Shown here one piece after another: positions 18,260-27,041 of a stretch of DNA of 64,000 bases. The notes beneath the pieces were generated by a model, which saw only the letters and a program-made list of their open reading frames with translations, had not been told where the DNA came from and did no database searches. Numbering within the stretch: position 1 is the stretch's first letter; every line of letters starts with the position of its first letter. Source of the stretch: Ensifer adhaerens. GTDB taxonomy: Bacteria; Pseudomonadota; Alphaproteobacteria; Rhizobiales; Rhizobiaceae. The stretch lies in contig NZ_CP083349.1 in NCBI RefSeq assembly GCF_020035535.1, forward strand, positions 3,056,501-3,120,500, in the 5' to 3' direction. Position numbers and translations under genes: made by a program.

Positions 18260-19732
18260 TCACTCTTGCGGTGGCTGGTCGTTTCGGGGCGCCTGCCCGT
18301 TTTGTGGTCGACGCGGGTCGATATCGAGCACGATCTTGTTCTCGTCGGCGAAGGCGAAGAAAGACTTGAAGTCGGCAACCACCGTCCGCCAGTCATTGCC
18401 CCAGGCAGACACGAAGTCTTGCGGCGACAGTCGACCGGATCGAACCGCCAGAATATCGGCCTCAAGATCCTTCTTCGGATCGATGGGCTCGACCGCCGGC
18501 ATAACCAGCCGGAACTGATAACCATCTTTCCGGCGAGGAATTCGACCCGAGAGAACGGCTCTGTCAGCGAAGCGACGCGCGACCGGCATACACAAACGTG
18601 GCCCGACAATATGCCACTGGATCTGCTCGACGAGCCGACGGAACTCGATCTTGCCAGCCCGAAGGCTCGAATAATTTGCCTGACGTAAATCTCCGGTCAG
18701 CTGGTCATAGGTGAGGCCGGCACCTGCGGCCATGGCCTGCATCCCAGCGATATAGGTCTCGGCAAAGGCAGACTGCGATGATGGGTTCGCAAATGCGATA
18801 TCGGCCTCACCGATATCGGCGATCATGCCGGGCTCAATCTTCGTGATCTTCTGCCCTTTGTCGTCCTTGCTCGATGCAAGGACATTCATCCCGCCCGGCT
18901 GGCGCTTGATGAAGCCGGCAAAACTTGCCTGCGTGCGAGCCTGCACTATCGCCGCCTCCATGAGATCCTGTATCTCGTTGGCCGTTAGCAGGATCGGCGC
19001 AAACCAGCTGATACCGCGAACCTGCCCGAAACGCAGATGACGATAGAGATGGCAGACGTCACCCCAGTCGACGAGCGACGACCCCTCAACGGCAGAGGCG
19101 TAAGAATCGCCGGGATGTTCCCTGAAAAGCCAAAGGCCTTTGCGCCGCCCCCACTCCCCCAGCTCGACACCGAGGCGAACATTGCTCCCCGCAAAACGAT
19201 CACGGGAGGTGTCGATGCTGTCGCCCTCAAGGCCCTGCAGTCGGAACGGCACAGTGCCGTCCGCCTCATTCATGGTGAGGTCGATCATGCGTGTGACGCA
19301 ATCGCCACCCTCGACCATCGAACGAACCGTGAGCGCCTGGTGCGCGCCGAAATTCATCACCCCTTCAACGTCGCAGATTTCCTGCCATTCCCCGAAGGCG
19401 GAATTGAACGCCTTGTCGGCCCGGTCGCTGCCCGTATCGGCAACAACAAGGATGCCGGTCCCGACCACGTGCGAAGCCAAAACATCGAGAATGCGTGTGC
19501 CCATCCACTTGTCGCGGACAAAGGCGCGAGCCCTATTGCGAAGTGTGGAGAGCGCCCCGCCGACCTCGACATTCGCCGAGGTCGCACGCGCCCGCCAGGA
19601 GCGGTTACGGCGGCCAGCTTGCGCCGCGGCGTAATCTCGCTCCCGGTACTGATCAAGAACCGTCCGTGCAGCAGCACGCCGCACGCCAGATTCCGGGCTA
19701 AAGACCGAAACAAATTTATCCAGCAGGTTCAT
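18260..19732 (-). CDS. Portal protein, lambda gpB family
   Basis: A 490-aa portal. RVLDVLASHVVGTG-like early helix (RILDVLASHVVGTGILV), VDWGDVCHLYRHLRFGQVRG and the GLTYDQLTGDLRQANYSSLR segment are diagnostic for lambda B portals. It forms the dodecameric DNA gate at the vertex. The start overlaps the gpW stop by one base, showing translational coupling. Confidence 0.92.
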   Translation of the reverse strand: MNLLDKFVSVFSPESGVRRAAARTVLDQYRERDYAAAQAGRRNRSWRARATSANVEVGGALSTLRNRARAFVRDKWMGTRILDVLASHVVGTGILVVADTGSDRADKAFNSAFGEWQEICDVEGVMNFGAHQALTVRSMVEGGDCVTRMIDLTMNEADGTVPFRLQGLEGDSIDTSRDRFAGSNVRLGVELGEWGRRKGLWLFREHPGDSYASAVEGSSLVDWGDVCHLYRHLRFGQVRGISWFAPILLTANEIQDLMEAAIVQARTQASFAGFIKRQPGGMNVLASSKDDKGQKITKIEPGMIADIGEADIAFANPSSQSAFAETYIAGMQAMAAGAGLTYDQLTGDLRQANYSSLRAGKIEFRRLVEQIQWHIVGPRLCMPVARRFADRAVLSGRIPRRKDGYQFRLVMPAVEPIDPKKDLEADILAVRSGRLSPQDFVSAWGNDWRTVVADFKSFFAFADENKIVLDIDPRRPQNGQAPRNDQPPQE

Positions 19733-19941
19733 CAGTAGCCACTATCGTACTGGGCAAACATCACGTTGCTGCCGGTTTCGGGTGTGGTAAGTGCGTCACG
19801 GATTGCATCGCGTGCGGTCAGAAGTTCCTTGATCGAGTGGTACTCGACTTCGTGGGTCTGGAAGCGCACCCGCTTCGCACCCGTTGCAATCGCCGCCTCG
19901 ATGGCGACGAGATCTGCTGCAGTCCAACTGGTCGTGGTCAC
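19732..19941 (-). CDS. Head-tail adaptor, gpW-like
   Basis: 69 aa. WTAADLVAIEAAIATGAKRV followed by VEYHSIKELLTARDAI is the gpW pattern (short helix, beta hairpin, helix). In lambda gpW binds the portal and prepares the head for tail joining. Placement between terminase and portal agrees. Confidence 0.85.
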   Translation of the reverse strand: MTTTSWTAADLVAIEAAIATGAKRVRFQTHEVEYHSIKELLTARDAIRDALTTPETGSNVMFAQYDSGY

Positions 19942-19950
19942 GGGTTAACC

Positions 19951-21984
19951 TCAAAAATCGTAATCGCGATCCCCAAACTCATCAGGGTCACGGGTGCGGG
20001 TCATTGAGACGGCGGCACTATCGCCCTCCGAGACCTCATCGAGATCGTCGTTCTCAGCGACAGGTGTCGGCGCAACGGATGCTGCTGAAGCGGCCTGCGC
20101 GACGAGCGGAGCCGGCGCAAACAGATCCTGCGTAAACACCTGTTCGGGCACGCCGCGCATGGCGATGAGCCGCTGCCATTCGTCTGGCGTCATGCGCGCG
20201 ATACCGAGATAATCACCCAGCGCCTCGCCATAGACTTCGCAGTCGAGCAGGTGGTTTTCATAACCGACGCGCGGTATCCACTTCTGGCGCGACCGGCCCT
20301 TGAACTTTTCGGTACCGAGATATTCGGACGTGATCTGCTTGAAGTAGATCTCATCCATCCAGTCGCCGAAATGACAGTATCCCGGCGGGTCGGCATCCTT
20401 GCCGGCGGCTCGACCCTCTTTCCGAAGGTTGGCGTAGAATGCACCCTTGATCGACCAGGTGCCCACACCCCAAAGCATCACGCCGTTGCGGATGCGCTTG
20501 CCGTTGAAGTTGATGTCCATCGCCTTCGGCTGCCCGATTGGCGGGCGGGACCATCCGTCGAGACCGTCGAGTGCGAACACACCGGCCTTGCCCCGACACC
20601 AGGTATAGACGACGTGGCTGCGGTAACCCGTGTCCACGCCGAAGGCATCGACCTTGCGGGTGCGGCCGAACGCGTCCGGCCATTCCTTGCTGCGCAGCTC
20701 TTCAAGTTTGAGGAAGGCGCCACCATGTGGATCGTCGGTCGCGCCCTCGATGTAGCCGGCATCGACACGCCAACTCTGGCGATCCGGCCCCCAGGCCTTG
20801 AACAGGTACCAGATCCCGTTCATCTGCACGTCGGCGGTACCGACAAACACGATGCCCTGCGCCGGAATATGCCCGCGCTTAAGCCCGGTTTCCCGCCGTT
20901 CCATCAGCCTGACATGATCGGGCGCGTCGCCCTTCATGTCGAAGGGCAGGCCGAGCGTCAGGTTGAAGAACGTCTTCAGCTTCTGCGGATCGCCGTTGCA
21001 GGCGACGAAACGTTCCGCGATCTTTTCCCACGGAACGAACGGCGATGTCAGCGCATCGAAATGGTAGGACGGATAAGCGCCTGGCCGGCTGGCCTCGGCG
21101 ATCCACTTGCCTTTCCGATAGAGCGAAACCTTCTCATGGCTCTGCACGATCGAGCCGCAGCACGGTGTGGCGTAGTACGGGTCGTGCGGAAAGGCATCGT
21201 TGAACTTGAAGTAGCGGCGATCGAACTCAAACTTGAAATGCGCGCCACAGCCAGGGCACGGCATGTTCCAATACCGCTGGTCGCCGGCCATGAACTTGTC
21301 GTCGATCTTCGACGAGCCCTTGACCGTGGGCGTGGACACATAGGCCCGGAACCAATCGCCGGACGCCAGGAAGGATTCCTGACGCGCTTCGATCATGCCG
21401 AATGGGTCGCCCTGCCCGTCGAGATCGTCCGGATATTCGTCGATCTCGTCGCAGAAGGCTTTCTTGATCGTCGAAGATCGAAGGTCAGCCGCAGAATTGG
21501 CGATCGCCAGTTTCAGCGAGCCGCCGGGAAACCGCTTCGCCAGCGCGGTCGAGCCTTCGCCCGAACGGCTGGTTTGATCGCGCACCAGCTTCTTCAGCGC
21601 CTTTGACTGCTGCAGCATGACAGTCAGCTTCTCGCGGTTGAATTCCGCAAGCGCGTTCGTCGTCGGCTGCACGATCATCATGCGGCAGGGATCCTGCGCG
21701 ATCGTGTAGGCTGCAGAACAGAGCAGCAGGGTTGTGAAGCCGGTCTGCGCCGACTTCCTCACCGCAATCTCGTTGTGCCCGCTCTCGACCATGGTCATGA
21801 GCAGCGGCTCGCGGATATGCGGGGTCAGGCTGTCATCCCAGGTGTCACCGCTGCGCGGTCCATCCGGCACGACCACATTGTTGCGGGCATATTGGACCGC
21901 GTCGACCTTTTCCGGCGGCATGATGGCAGCCGCCAGCGTGGCAGCGATTACTGCAACTGCCGAGCGCTTCAGCGCGATATGCAT
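19951..21984 (-). CDS. Terminase large subunit, GpA family
   Basis: A 677-aa packaging motor. AVRKSAQTGFTTLLL is the Walker A-like region, AFCDEIDEYPDD the Walker B with catalytic acid. The C-terminal nuclease shows FVGTADVQMN and FGVDTGYRS acidic positions. MKYHFDAL-like zinc segment CPGCGAHF...CCGSI lies between them. GpA-type enzymes cut at cos sites, so packaging is probably cos-type. The start overlaps the small-subunit stop by one base. Confidence 0.93.
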   Translation of the reverse strand: MHIALKRSAVAVIAATLAAAIMPPEKVDAVQYARNNVVVPDGPRSGDTWDDSLTPHIREPLLMTMVESGHNEIAVRKSAQTGFTTLLLCSAAYTIAQDPCRMMIVQPTTNALAEFNREKLTVMLQQSKALKKLVRDQTSRSGEGSTALAKRFPGGSLKLAIANSAADLRSSTIKKAFCDEIDEYPDDLDGQGDPFGMIEARQESFLASGDWFRAYVSTPTVKGSSKIDDKFMAGDQRYWNMPCPGCGAHFKFEFDRRYFKFNDAFPHDPYYATPCCGSIVQSHEKVSLYRKGKWIAEASRPGAYPSYHFDALTSPFVPWEKIAERFVACNGDPQKLKTFFNLTLGLPFDMKGDAPDHVRLMERRETGLKRGHIPAQGIVFVGTADVQMNGIWYLFKAWGPDRQSWRVDAGYIEGATDDPHGGAFLKLEELRSKEWPDAFGRTRKVDAFGVDTGYRSHVVYTWCRGKAGVFALDGLDGWSRPPIGQPKAMDINFNGKRIRNGVMLWGVGTWSIKGAFYANLRKEGRAAGKDADPPGYCHFGDWMDEIYFKQITSEYLGTEKFKGRSRQKWIPRVGYENHLLDCEVYGEALGDYLGIARMTPDEWQRLIAMRGVPEQVFTQDLFAPAPLVAQAASAASVAPTPVAENDDLDEVSEGDSAAVSMTRTRDPDEFGDRDYDF

Positions 21985-22613
21985 CAGTCGTCACCATCGA
22001 AATGAACGTTGATGTCGATGCCCTGCGCTTCGGCCCTCGACGCCTCGCCGGAAAGCTCAAGCAGATGCTCGGCAACAACCTTCCGCTGTTCTGCGATCTT
22101 GGTGCGCATCAGCCGGCGAAGGTGCGGCTCGCCTTTCCGCGAAGCCTCCATGATCTCGTCGATCCATTGCATCGGCATGCCGAGATCGCGCACGACATGG
22201 TCGCAAACCTTGATCAGCGCAGCCTCGATACCGTGCTCACCCTTGATCGGTACGACCTGCCCAGTCCGCTCGGCAAAATCCAGCGCCTTAAGGCGGGTCT
22301 CGTACTTGGCCTTCTCCGCCTGGGCGTCGCGCAGAGCACCGCCGTTACCTGAGGCTTCGTCGACAGACTTTTTCGTAGCGGCGCCGATCTCGCGCGCGGC
22401 GTCGCCGATCTGTCCGACGAGACGGTCGTATGTGGCAAGCTCGACCATCCGCAGACGGCCATTCTTACGGGTCGACAGCCGGCCTTCACTTTCGAGTTTT
22501 GCAACCTTCTCGCTTGCGGTCTGCCGGCTGATGCCCTTCAGCTTCGCCAGCTCGGAGACGCTGATCCAATGGCCTTCCGGCATCGCTTCCATCTGCTGGA
22601 CGAGATCGCTCAT
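21984..22613 (-). CDS. Terminase small subunit with N-terminal winged helix
   Basis: A 209-aa protein. Residues 15-50 (ISVSELAKLKGISRQTASEKV) form a helix-turn-helix like lambda Nu1. The C-terminal part (about 130-195) is helical and would contact the large subunit. It presumably recognises the packaging site. Five GTCAG/CTGAC copies lie immediately upstream, a candidate binding region. Confidence 0.8.
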   Translation of the reverse strand: MSDLVQQMEAMPEGHWISVSELAKLKGISRQTASEKVAKLESEGRLSTRKNGRLRMVELATYDRLVGQIGDAAREIGAATKKSVDEASGNGGALRDAQAEKAKYETRLKALDFAERTGQVVPIKGEHGIEAALIKVCDHVVRDLGMPMQWIDEIMEASRKGEPHLRRLMRTKIAEQRKVVAEHLLELSGEASRAEAQGIDINVHFDGDD

Positions 22614-22749
22614 GTCAGGTTGTCAGCCCCTTTGTCAGGGTTGTCAGGTCAGCTTTTTTGCCGCCGTCACTAGCGAAACTTCGGGGTCGCCCCGGCCCGC
22701 TTGGCGGGGGGTGGCGGGGAAGGACCCAAAGGGGGGTGGGGTGGCATGG
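22614..22749 (-). other. Candidate packaging (cos) region upstream of terminase
   Basis: A non-coding 136-base stretch before the small terminase gene. Near the start codon GTCAG (CTGAC on the coding strand) occurs five times, beginning at 22614, 22622, 22634, 22643 and 22648. Further out is a very GC-rich segment (about 22680-22745) with an inverted GGGG-CGA-CCCC. Position matches lambda cos, which precedes nu1, and the repeats could be terminase binding sites. This is inference. Confidence 0.4.
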
Positions 22750-23286
22750 TCACCGAGGGAGGAGGCGACCGACCTCATGAAGGAAGCGAGGTGCGAGGTG
22801 CTCGGCTATCAGCTCAGCCATGACTTCGAGGTAGACGTCCGGATTGTTGGTCACCGCATGCGCAGGGTTGGCACCGAACAACTCACGGATCGGCAACCTC
22901 TTGTCACCGACCCTTCGCATGACGCCTCGATGACCGCTCTTGAACCCAGCCAGAAAAGCTTGCTCGTAAGATCCGCGACCACGCACCGAAACGCCCTTGC
23001 GCGTTTGCCTTGCACCCAGCCGAAAGAGCGGTATCCACCCAGATTTCAGAACAACCTCGATCGAGTTGCCACCAGCGTTGTAGTAGGCCCGCGTCAGCTT
23101 GCTGACCATGTTGCGCGGCAAAGCCGTATGCTCGGCACTGCGATTAACAATCCTGGTTCTCGCCATCGACCGCATGCGCGTCATTGCGCGCGCCATGGCC
23201 TTGACCTTGATCTGCTCGGGCAGTCGATGAATGGCGCGGGAGAGCGCCAATACTTCCGATGTGTCCAGTCTCAGCTCAGCGGTCAT
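22750..23286 (-). CDS. Phage minor tail / HK97 gp10-like protein
   Basis: 178 aa. I start at 23286 (MTAELRLDTSEV). The opening helix LSRAIHRLPEQIKVKAMARAMTRM and the basic MARTRIVNRSAEHTALPRNMVSKL segment resemble gp10/minor tail protein Z, which close tail tubes. Its location before terminase, away from the tail genes, is unusual. It is the first gene after a terminator on the late transcript. Confidence 0.55.
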   Translation of the reverse strand: MTAELRLDTSEVLALSRAIHRLPEQIKVKAMARAMTRMRSMARTRIVNRSAEHTALPRNMVSKLTRAYYNAGGNSIEVVLKSGWIPLFRLGARQTRKGVSVRGRGSYEQAFLAGFKSGHRGVMRRVGDKRLPIRELFGANPAHAVTNNPDVYLEVMAELIAEHLAPRFLHEVGRLLPR

Positions 23287-23301
23287 ACTCTTAGAACGCA
23301 A

Positions 23302-23326
23302 AAGGCGACCTTTCGGCCGCCTTCAT
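23302..23326 (-). terminator. Rho-independent terminator between antiterminator gene and late operon
   Basis: On the minus strand a nine-pair stem (AAGGCGGCC / GGTCGCCTT with one G-T pair) closes a GAAA tetraloop and is followed by TTTT. It lies after the NusG-like gene and directly before the first late gene, the position a phage antitermination system would act on. Confidence 0.7.
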
Positions 23327-23488
23327 CTGGTCATAGCTTTCGCACTGGCCTTGAGTCTATGTCCGCTTCGGGACCGTCAAGGCGTGGGGCTGACCGGTGT
23401 ACCGACCTCAGGCTTTACGCCCCGCACTCTCATGCGTTCTCAGAGGCTCACTTCAGGATCATCAGCTTGTCCAATGGCGAAATGACTC

Positions 23489-24148
23489 TCACAACTTCCT
23501 CAGCAATGCAAGAGGCACCGTCACGGGCACCTCACGCCCCATGAACATGATGGCAATCACCACATCTCCACGCCCGTTGCGGTTCGGTGTCACCACGATT
23601 CCCTTCTGATCGCGGAAGTGCCCTTCGGTCACCCAGACCGGTTCTCCAGCCTTCAGAACGAGATCAACGGGACGCTCCCAATCATACACGCCACCACAAG
23701 CCAGAACGTTGAATCTGTTCACCTCCGCGTCGGTCAAACGCATAGGCTGCTCGCATCCACCGAGCACGTCGATGGCGTGTTCAACACCCTTCAAGCCAGC
23801 CAAATACTCAGGCACCGCCATCATCTGGACAAGCACGTAGCCGTGGATGACAGGCATCATCGAGCCCTCAATGACACGTCCACGACGCCGCAAATACGGC
23901 CCTTTGCGCATCGGCACCAGGGAGCGCACGCCCATCGCTTCAAGCGTTTTTTCCACCGACTTCTCTCGACCAGTCCAGACCCGGAGCGCAAACCACGGCG
24001 CGTAACCGCCATTGATTCGGTAATTCACGGTCAGAAGCGCGCCCTCGTCGAGCATGCTGTCTGTGATTCGGCGCATCCGTTCCTTGAAGCCTTCGGCCGA
24101 GCCAACCGCGATAGGAGCACCTTCGAACACGTTACGCTGCATGATCAT
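23489..24148 (-). CDS. NusG/RfaH-like transcription elongation factor (phage-encoded)
   Basis: 219 aa. Residues about 48-140 match an NGN domain (WFALRVWTGREKSVEKTL, VIHGYVLVQM), and about 170-200 a KOW motif (GEPVWVTEGHFRDQKGIVV). The first 45 residues are an extension. Such paralogues bind RNA polymerase and reduce pausing or termination. The gene ends the early operon, and the next element on the same strand is a terminator followed by late genes, so a late-gene antiterminator role like lambda Q is inferred. It overlaps the replication gene by 17 bases. Confidence 0.78.
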   Translation of the reverse strand: MIMQRNVFEGAPIAVGSAEGFKERMRRITDSMLDEGALLTVNYRINGGYAPWFALRVWTGREKSVEKTLEAMGVRSLVPMRKGPYLRRRGRVIEGSMMPVIHGYVLVQMMAVPEYLAGLKGVEHAIDVLGGCEQPMRLTDAEVNRFNVLACGGVYDWERPVDLVLKAGEPVWVTEGHFRDQKGIVVTPNRNGRGDVVIAIMFMGREVPVTVPLALLRKL

Positions 24149-25379
24149 CGCCCTTGCTCCTTACGGTGAGAAAATCGGAAATCTGGTCTCGGTAGCGGTC
24201 GACGGCCGAGGCAACGGCGCGGTCGAGATCCTCGTCGGCATCGAGCGCCGGGAAGTAGATCCAGTCAGGCAACCGACCATCGAAGAACGGCCAGCCGCGG
24301 CGTTTGTGTTCGCGTCGCCATGCTTCCATGCGGTCGGAATCGCGGTGCACCTGCTCGAAGCCCTTGGCCGGCTCCTCGATCGAGAGCGGGCACACCCAGC
24401 CCTGCCGGTCTCTGGCGCGCTCATGCATCGTGTTCACCGTCGGCCACCCGCTGCGCATGCGCTTCTCAGCCATGACGTCAGCGAGCGTCGTCTTGCCGTT
24501 GTCGATCTGGAGCTTGTCGAAAGCTGTCGGGCCCGCGATGGGACCGGTCGACGGGCACAGCAATTCGGCAATGCGGGTCGCATTCCAGAGCTTGCCGTAA
24601 GGGCCAGCCATGACGCTGGTCGGCTTATCCGCCTCAGCCGCCGATGGCACGTCCTGCCAAAGCTTTTCGCCGAAATAGGTCGAGGGCGCCGGCACGTGGG
24701 ACTTCTTCTGCGCCTTGAGAAGCGCCAGCCAACGTGGAAAGCGTTCTGCAGCCTCGTGACGCTCATCTGCGGTCAGGAGATACCAGGCGCGGCGAGCCGG
24801 CTCTTTCGGCATTCCGGCGAAGCCCGGCCAATCCTTCACCAGCGCCCAGAAGGCCTTATCGATGACCGCCGAGCTTTCGGTCGGGCATTCCTGACCTTCC
24901 GCCTCGCGCTCGCCCTCTCTCAGATTCTTATAATCAGTTTTTGCTGAATCTAAGTTATTACTATGTGCCGATTTTGCCGGCGACGGCTCAGCCGTCGACG
25001 GTTTTGCCGTCGCCGGCAAATCAGTCTGCGGCAAAGATGCAACACTCTCTGAAACGCCGGCTGGCGGCATCACCTTCGGCTCATCGAAAATGACCAGCGA
25101 CGAGGCGTCAAACTTGCCATTTTTCCGGTTCTGTTCTTCGCGTTCGGCATAGCCAAACTCGACCAGCTCGGCGATCATCTTGCGTGCCTTGTCGCGCCCG
25201 CAGCCGCCCTTCTTGATGATGTCGCCGATGACCACGGTCCAATTGTCCGGCTTCGAAAGCAGGTAGCCGAGCAGCCACCGCGCCTCCATGGAAAGCCTGG
25301 CATCTTCAAAGACATGGTTCGGTATCGCCGCATACCGCGCATTTCGCACGCCACGGCGAATGGTCGCCTCCTGGCTCAT
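24132..25379 (-). CDS. Replication initiation protein with N-terminal winged helix
   Basis: A 415-aa protein. I start at 25379 (MSQEATIRR), which has AGGAGG upstream and overlaps the previous stop as ATGA. Residues about 20-85 are a winged helix (LSMEARWLLGYLLSKPDNWTV, RDKARKMIAELVEFGYAERE), as in phage replisome organisers. Residues about 110-155 are a P/S/A linker, and the rest is helical with tryptophans. The linker DNA contains an inverted repeat and an AT-rich block, reminiscent of the lambda O gene with its internal origin. Confidence 0.7.
   Translation of the reverse strand: MSQEATIRRGVRNARYAAIPNHVFEDARLSMEARWLLGYLLSKPDNWTVVIGDIIKKGGCGRDKARKMIAELVEFGYAEREEQNRKNGKFDASSLVIFDEPKVMPPAGVSESVASLPQTDLPATAKPSTAEPSPAKSAHSNNLDSAKTDYKNLREGEREAEGQECPTESSAVIDKAFWALVKDWPGFAGMPKEPARRAWYLLTADERHEAAERFPRWLALLKAQKKSHVPAPSTYFGEKLWQDVPSAAEADKPTSVMAGPYGKLWNATRIAELLCPSTGPIAGPTAFDKLQIDNGKTTLADVMAEKRMRSGWPTVNTMHERARDRQGWVCPLSIEEPAKGFEQVHRDSDRMEAWRREHKRRGWPFFDGRLPDWIYFPALDADEDLDRAVASAVDRYRDQISDFLTVRSKGDDHAA
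24914..25020. repeat. Candidate replication origin inside the replication gene
   Basis: Perfect 15-base inverted arms at 24973-24987 and 25006-25020 flank an inner palindrome CCGTCGACGG (24992-25001). The motif CGACGG is thus present four times. Immediately beside them, about 24921-24970 is only about a quarter G+C in a roughly 60 percent genome. Iteron-like repeats next to an AT-rich block within an initiator gene is the arrangement of lambda ori. Confidence 0.5.
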
Positions 25380-26083
25380 TCCGCCGCCTCCTGCATTGCA
25401 TGCCCGCCCCATTGCTCCGCCATCGCCGCCGCGATGCCCGGATAGGTGACGGATCTCAGTTTCCAACGGTCAGGCCCCGGTGTTGCCCGGTGTACCTTTG
25501 ACCACTGTTTGTGCTCTTCCGTGCCGGACGCTGGCGGCGTCAGGCGGGTCGCCGCCGCGAGCTTCGGAAGCCCGCGCAGATAGAAGGAAGTCGCCTTGAA
25601 CGCCGGATCACCGAACCACCATGGCTGCACCGTCTGCGCCGGCTGCTGGTAGTTGCGGATGCGCTCTTTCGCGTATCGATGCATGACCGGGTTTTCGACT
25701 GCCACCCGCGCGATCGGCGCGTTCCAGCAATCCGAGAAGAGCGCGGCGCCTTCGTCGAGCAGCCGGTGCATGATGACGCGGCGCTCATCGATCGACAGGC
25801 CAGCCCATGCCAGCTTCTCGGCAGGGCTGGCCTCGTCCGGCGGGTTCTTCTGGACCGGATCGTTGAGCCAGCGAACACCGGAATTGCACAATCGGGTGCA
25901 GGGTGGATGCATGACGGCCAGCAGATCCCAGTCGTCGCCGAGCAAGTCGCGAACGTCACCGACAATGTGCCTGTTGCTGCCATCGTCGGCCGGCAACAGG
26001 TCACAAGACCACGCATCGTGCCCGAGAGCATCAAACGCACGCCGTACGACGCCGGACGTCTCGCAGCCGACAAGGACCCTCAT
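25376..26083 (-). CDS. Putative DNA cytosine C5-methyltransferase-like protein
   Basis: 235 aa. I start at 26083 (MRVLVGCETSG), overlapping the upstream stop as ATGA. Motif I-like VLVGCETSGVVRRAF, an acidic CDLLP, the catalytic-type HPPC at residues 59-62 and ENP at 130-132 fit a C5-methyltransferase core. It is shorter than true enzymes and has no clear target-recognition domain. Small relatives are common in phages. It may methylate phage DNA or be a degenerate modifier. Confidence 0.65.
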   Translation of the reverse strand: MRVLVGCETSGVVRRAFDALGHDAWSCDLLPADDGSNRHIVGDVRDLLGDDWDLLAVMHPPCTRLCNSGVRWLNDPVQKNPPDEASPAEKLAWAGLSIDERRVIMHRLLDEGAALFSDCWNAPIARVAVENPVMHRYAKERIRNYQQPAQTVQPWWFGDPAFKATSFYLRGLPKLAAATRLTPPASGTEEHKQWSKVHRATPGPDRWKLRSVTYPGIAAAMAEQWGGHAMQEAAE

Positions 26084-26373
26084 ACCGGCCTCCCGCGCGC
26101 CGCAACGCCGAGAACGATGCGCGCAGTTTCCCGCATCGAGCGCGTGGTTGCAGGCGCGAGGCCGTCGCTGCCGCGAACAGCGCATAGCGACGCAATCTCA
26201 GCTTCGAGATAGGCCAGACCCTCCGGGAAATTGGCTTTCACCAGCGCCTGGCGGATATGCACGCGCTCACGCGCCAGCACGTCGAGCGGCACAGCCAGCA
26301 GCCAGTGAGCACGTTCCGAATGATCGGTTGCGTCGAACAATTCCTCGACGATCGGGAGGAGAGCCGCCGTCAT
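26080..26373 (-). CDS. Hypothetical phage protein
   Basis: 97 aa, fully helical (LPIVEELFDATDHSERAHWLL, REMVHIRQALVKAN-like). It overlaps both neighbours by four bases, so translation is coupled within the early operon. No family recognised. Confidence 0.6.
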   Translation of the reverse strand: MTAALLPIVEELFDATDHSERAHWLLAVPLDVLARERVHIRQALVKANFPEGLAYLEAEIASLCAVRGSDGLAPATTRSMRETARIVLGVAARGRPV

Positions 26374-27041
26374 CGGCCGATCTCCTTTTCAACCCGCTTG
26401 GCAAGCACAGCGAGGTCGCGCGCCTTGGCGTCGAGATCGTCGAGCCGGCGTCGCAATGCCGCCCCTTCTTCGAAGTGCCGTTTCCGCAACTCCACCAACA
26501 CCTGGCATTCGCGATCGAACTCCGCCTTTGCTTTCAGAAAGTCGTCGAGCAATGGGTTGGAGCCTTCCGCGCCGAAGAACTGGTCGCGGACCTCGCGCAC
26601 CCACGCGAGCGGCACGTTGAGATCATCGGCCACGCGCTTATCGGTCCAGCCCGCGCTGTAGGCCTCGCCGGTATAGTGGTCCGAGATCTTGGCAAACACG
26701 ATCTGCCGGTCGGCACGGCTCATCTCCGGCGGCGGTTCGGCCTTGAGCGGCACGACCGTTGCCACCGGCCCTTTCTGGGTCGTCGTCATCGTTGCGGTCT
26801 CCTCTGTGGTGGTGGCTCGTTTCCGGCATTCCGGGCAACGGTCCTTCCGGTCCGTCGTGCCCACCAGCCAGCCGTAGCTGCGGAAATGTGTCGGGATGGA
26901 TTCAGGCGTGCGCCGCTTCACGCCGCGCTTCAGCGGATAGAAGCCGACGGCGCCGCAGGTGCAGCGGATGCGGTAGCCAAGCGCCGCATTGCCGGTATCG
27001 GTGGTGCCGATTCTGTCGACAGGGAACGTGCGCGCGCTCAT
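26370..27041 (-). CDS. Hypothetical phage protein with zinc-binding and HTH segments
   Basis: 223 aa. RCTCGAVGFY near residue 28 and CPECRKR near 75 could form one zinc site. Residues about 130-155 (GWTDKRVADDLNVPLAWVREV) look like a helix-turn-helix, followed by a coiled coil of about 50 residues. It overlaps neighbours by four bases on both sides. Probably a DNA-binding early protein; exact role unknown. Confidence 0.65.
   Translation of the reverse strand: MSARTFPVDRIGTTDTGNAALGYRIRCTCGAVGFYPLKRGVKRRTPESIPTHFRSYGWLVGTTDRKDRCPECRKRATTTEETATMTTTQKGPVATVVPLKAEPPPEMSRADRQIVFAKISDHYTGEAYSAGWTDKRVADDLNVPLAWVREVRDQFFGAEGSNPLLDDFLKAKAEFDRECQVLVELRKRHFEEGAALRRRLDDLDAKARDLAVLAKRVEKEIGR

Noticed and set aside
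20251..21606. 451-codon frame opposite the large terminase
   Set aside because: Antisense shadow in GC-rich DNA; the minus strand has clear terminase motifs throughout.
22009..23544. 511-codon plus-strand frame across small terminase, cos region and gp10-like gene
   Set aside because: Crosses non-coding repeats and a terminator; composition Ser/Arg-rich and no motif.
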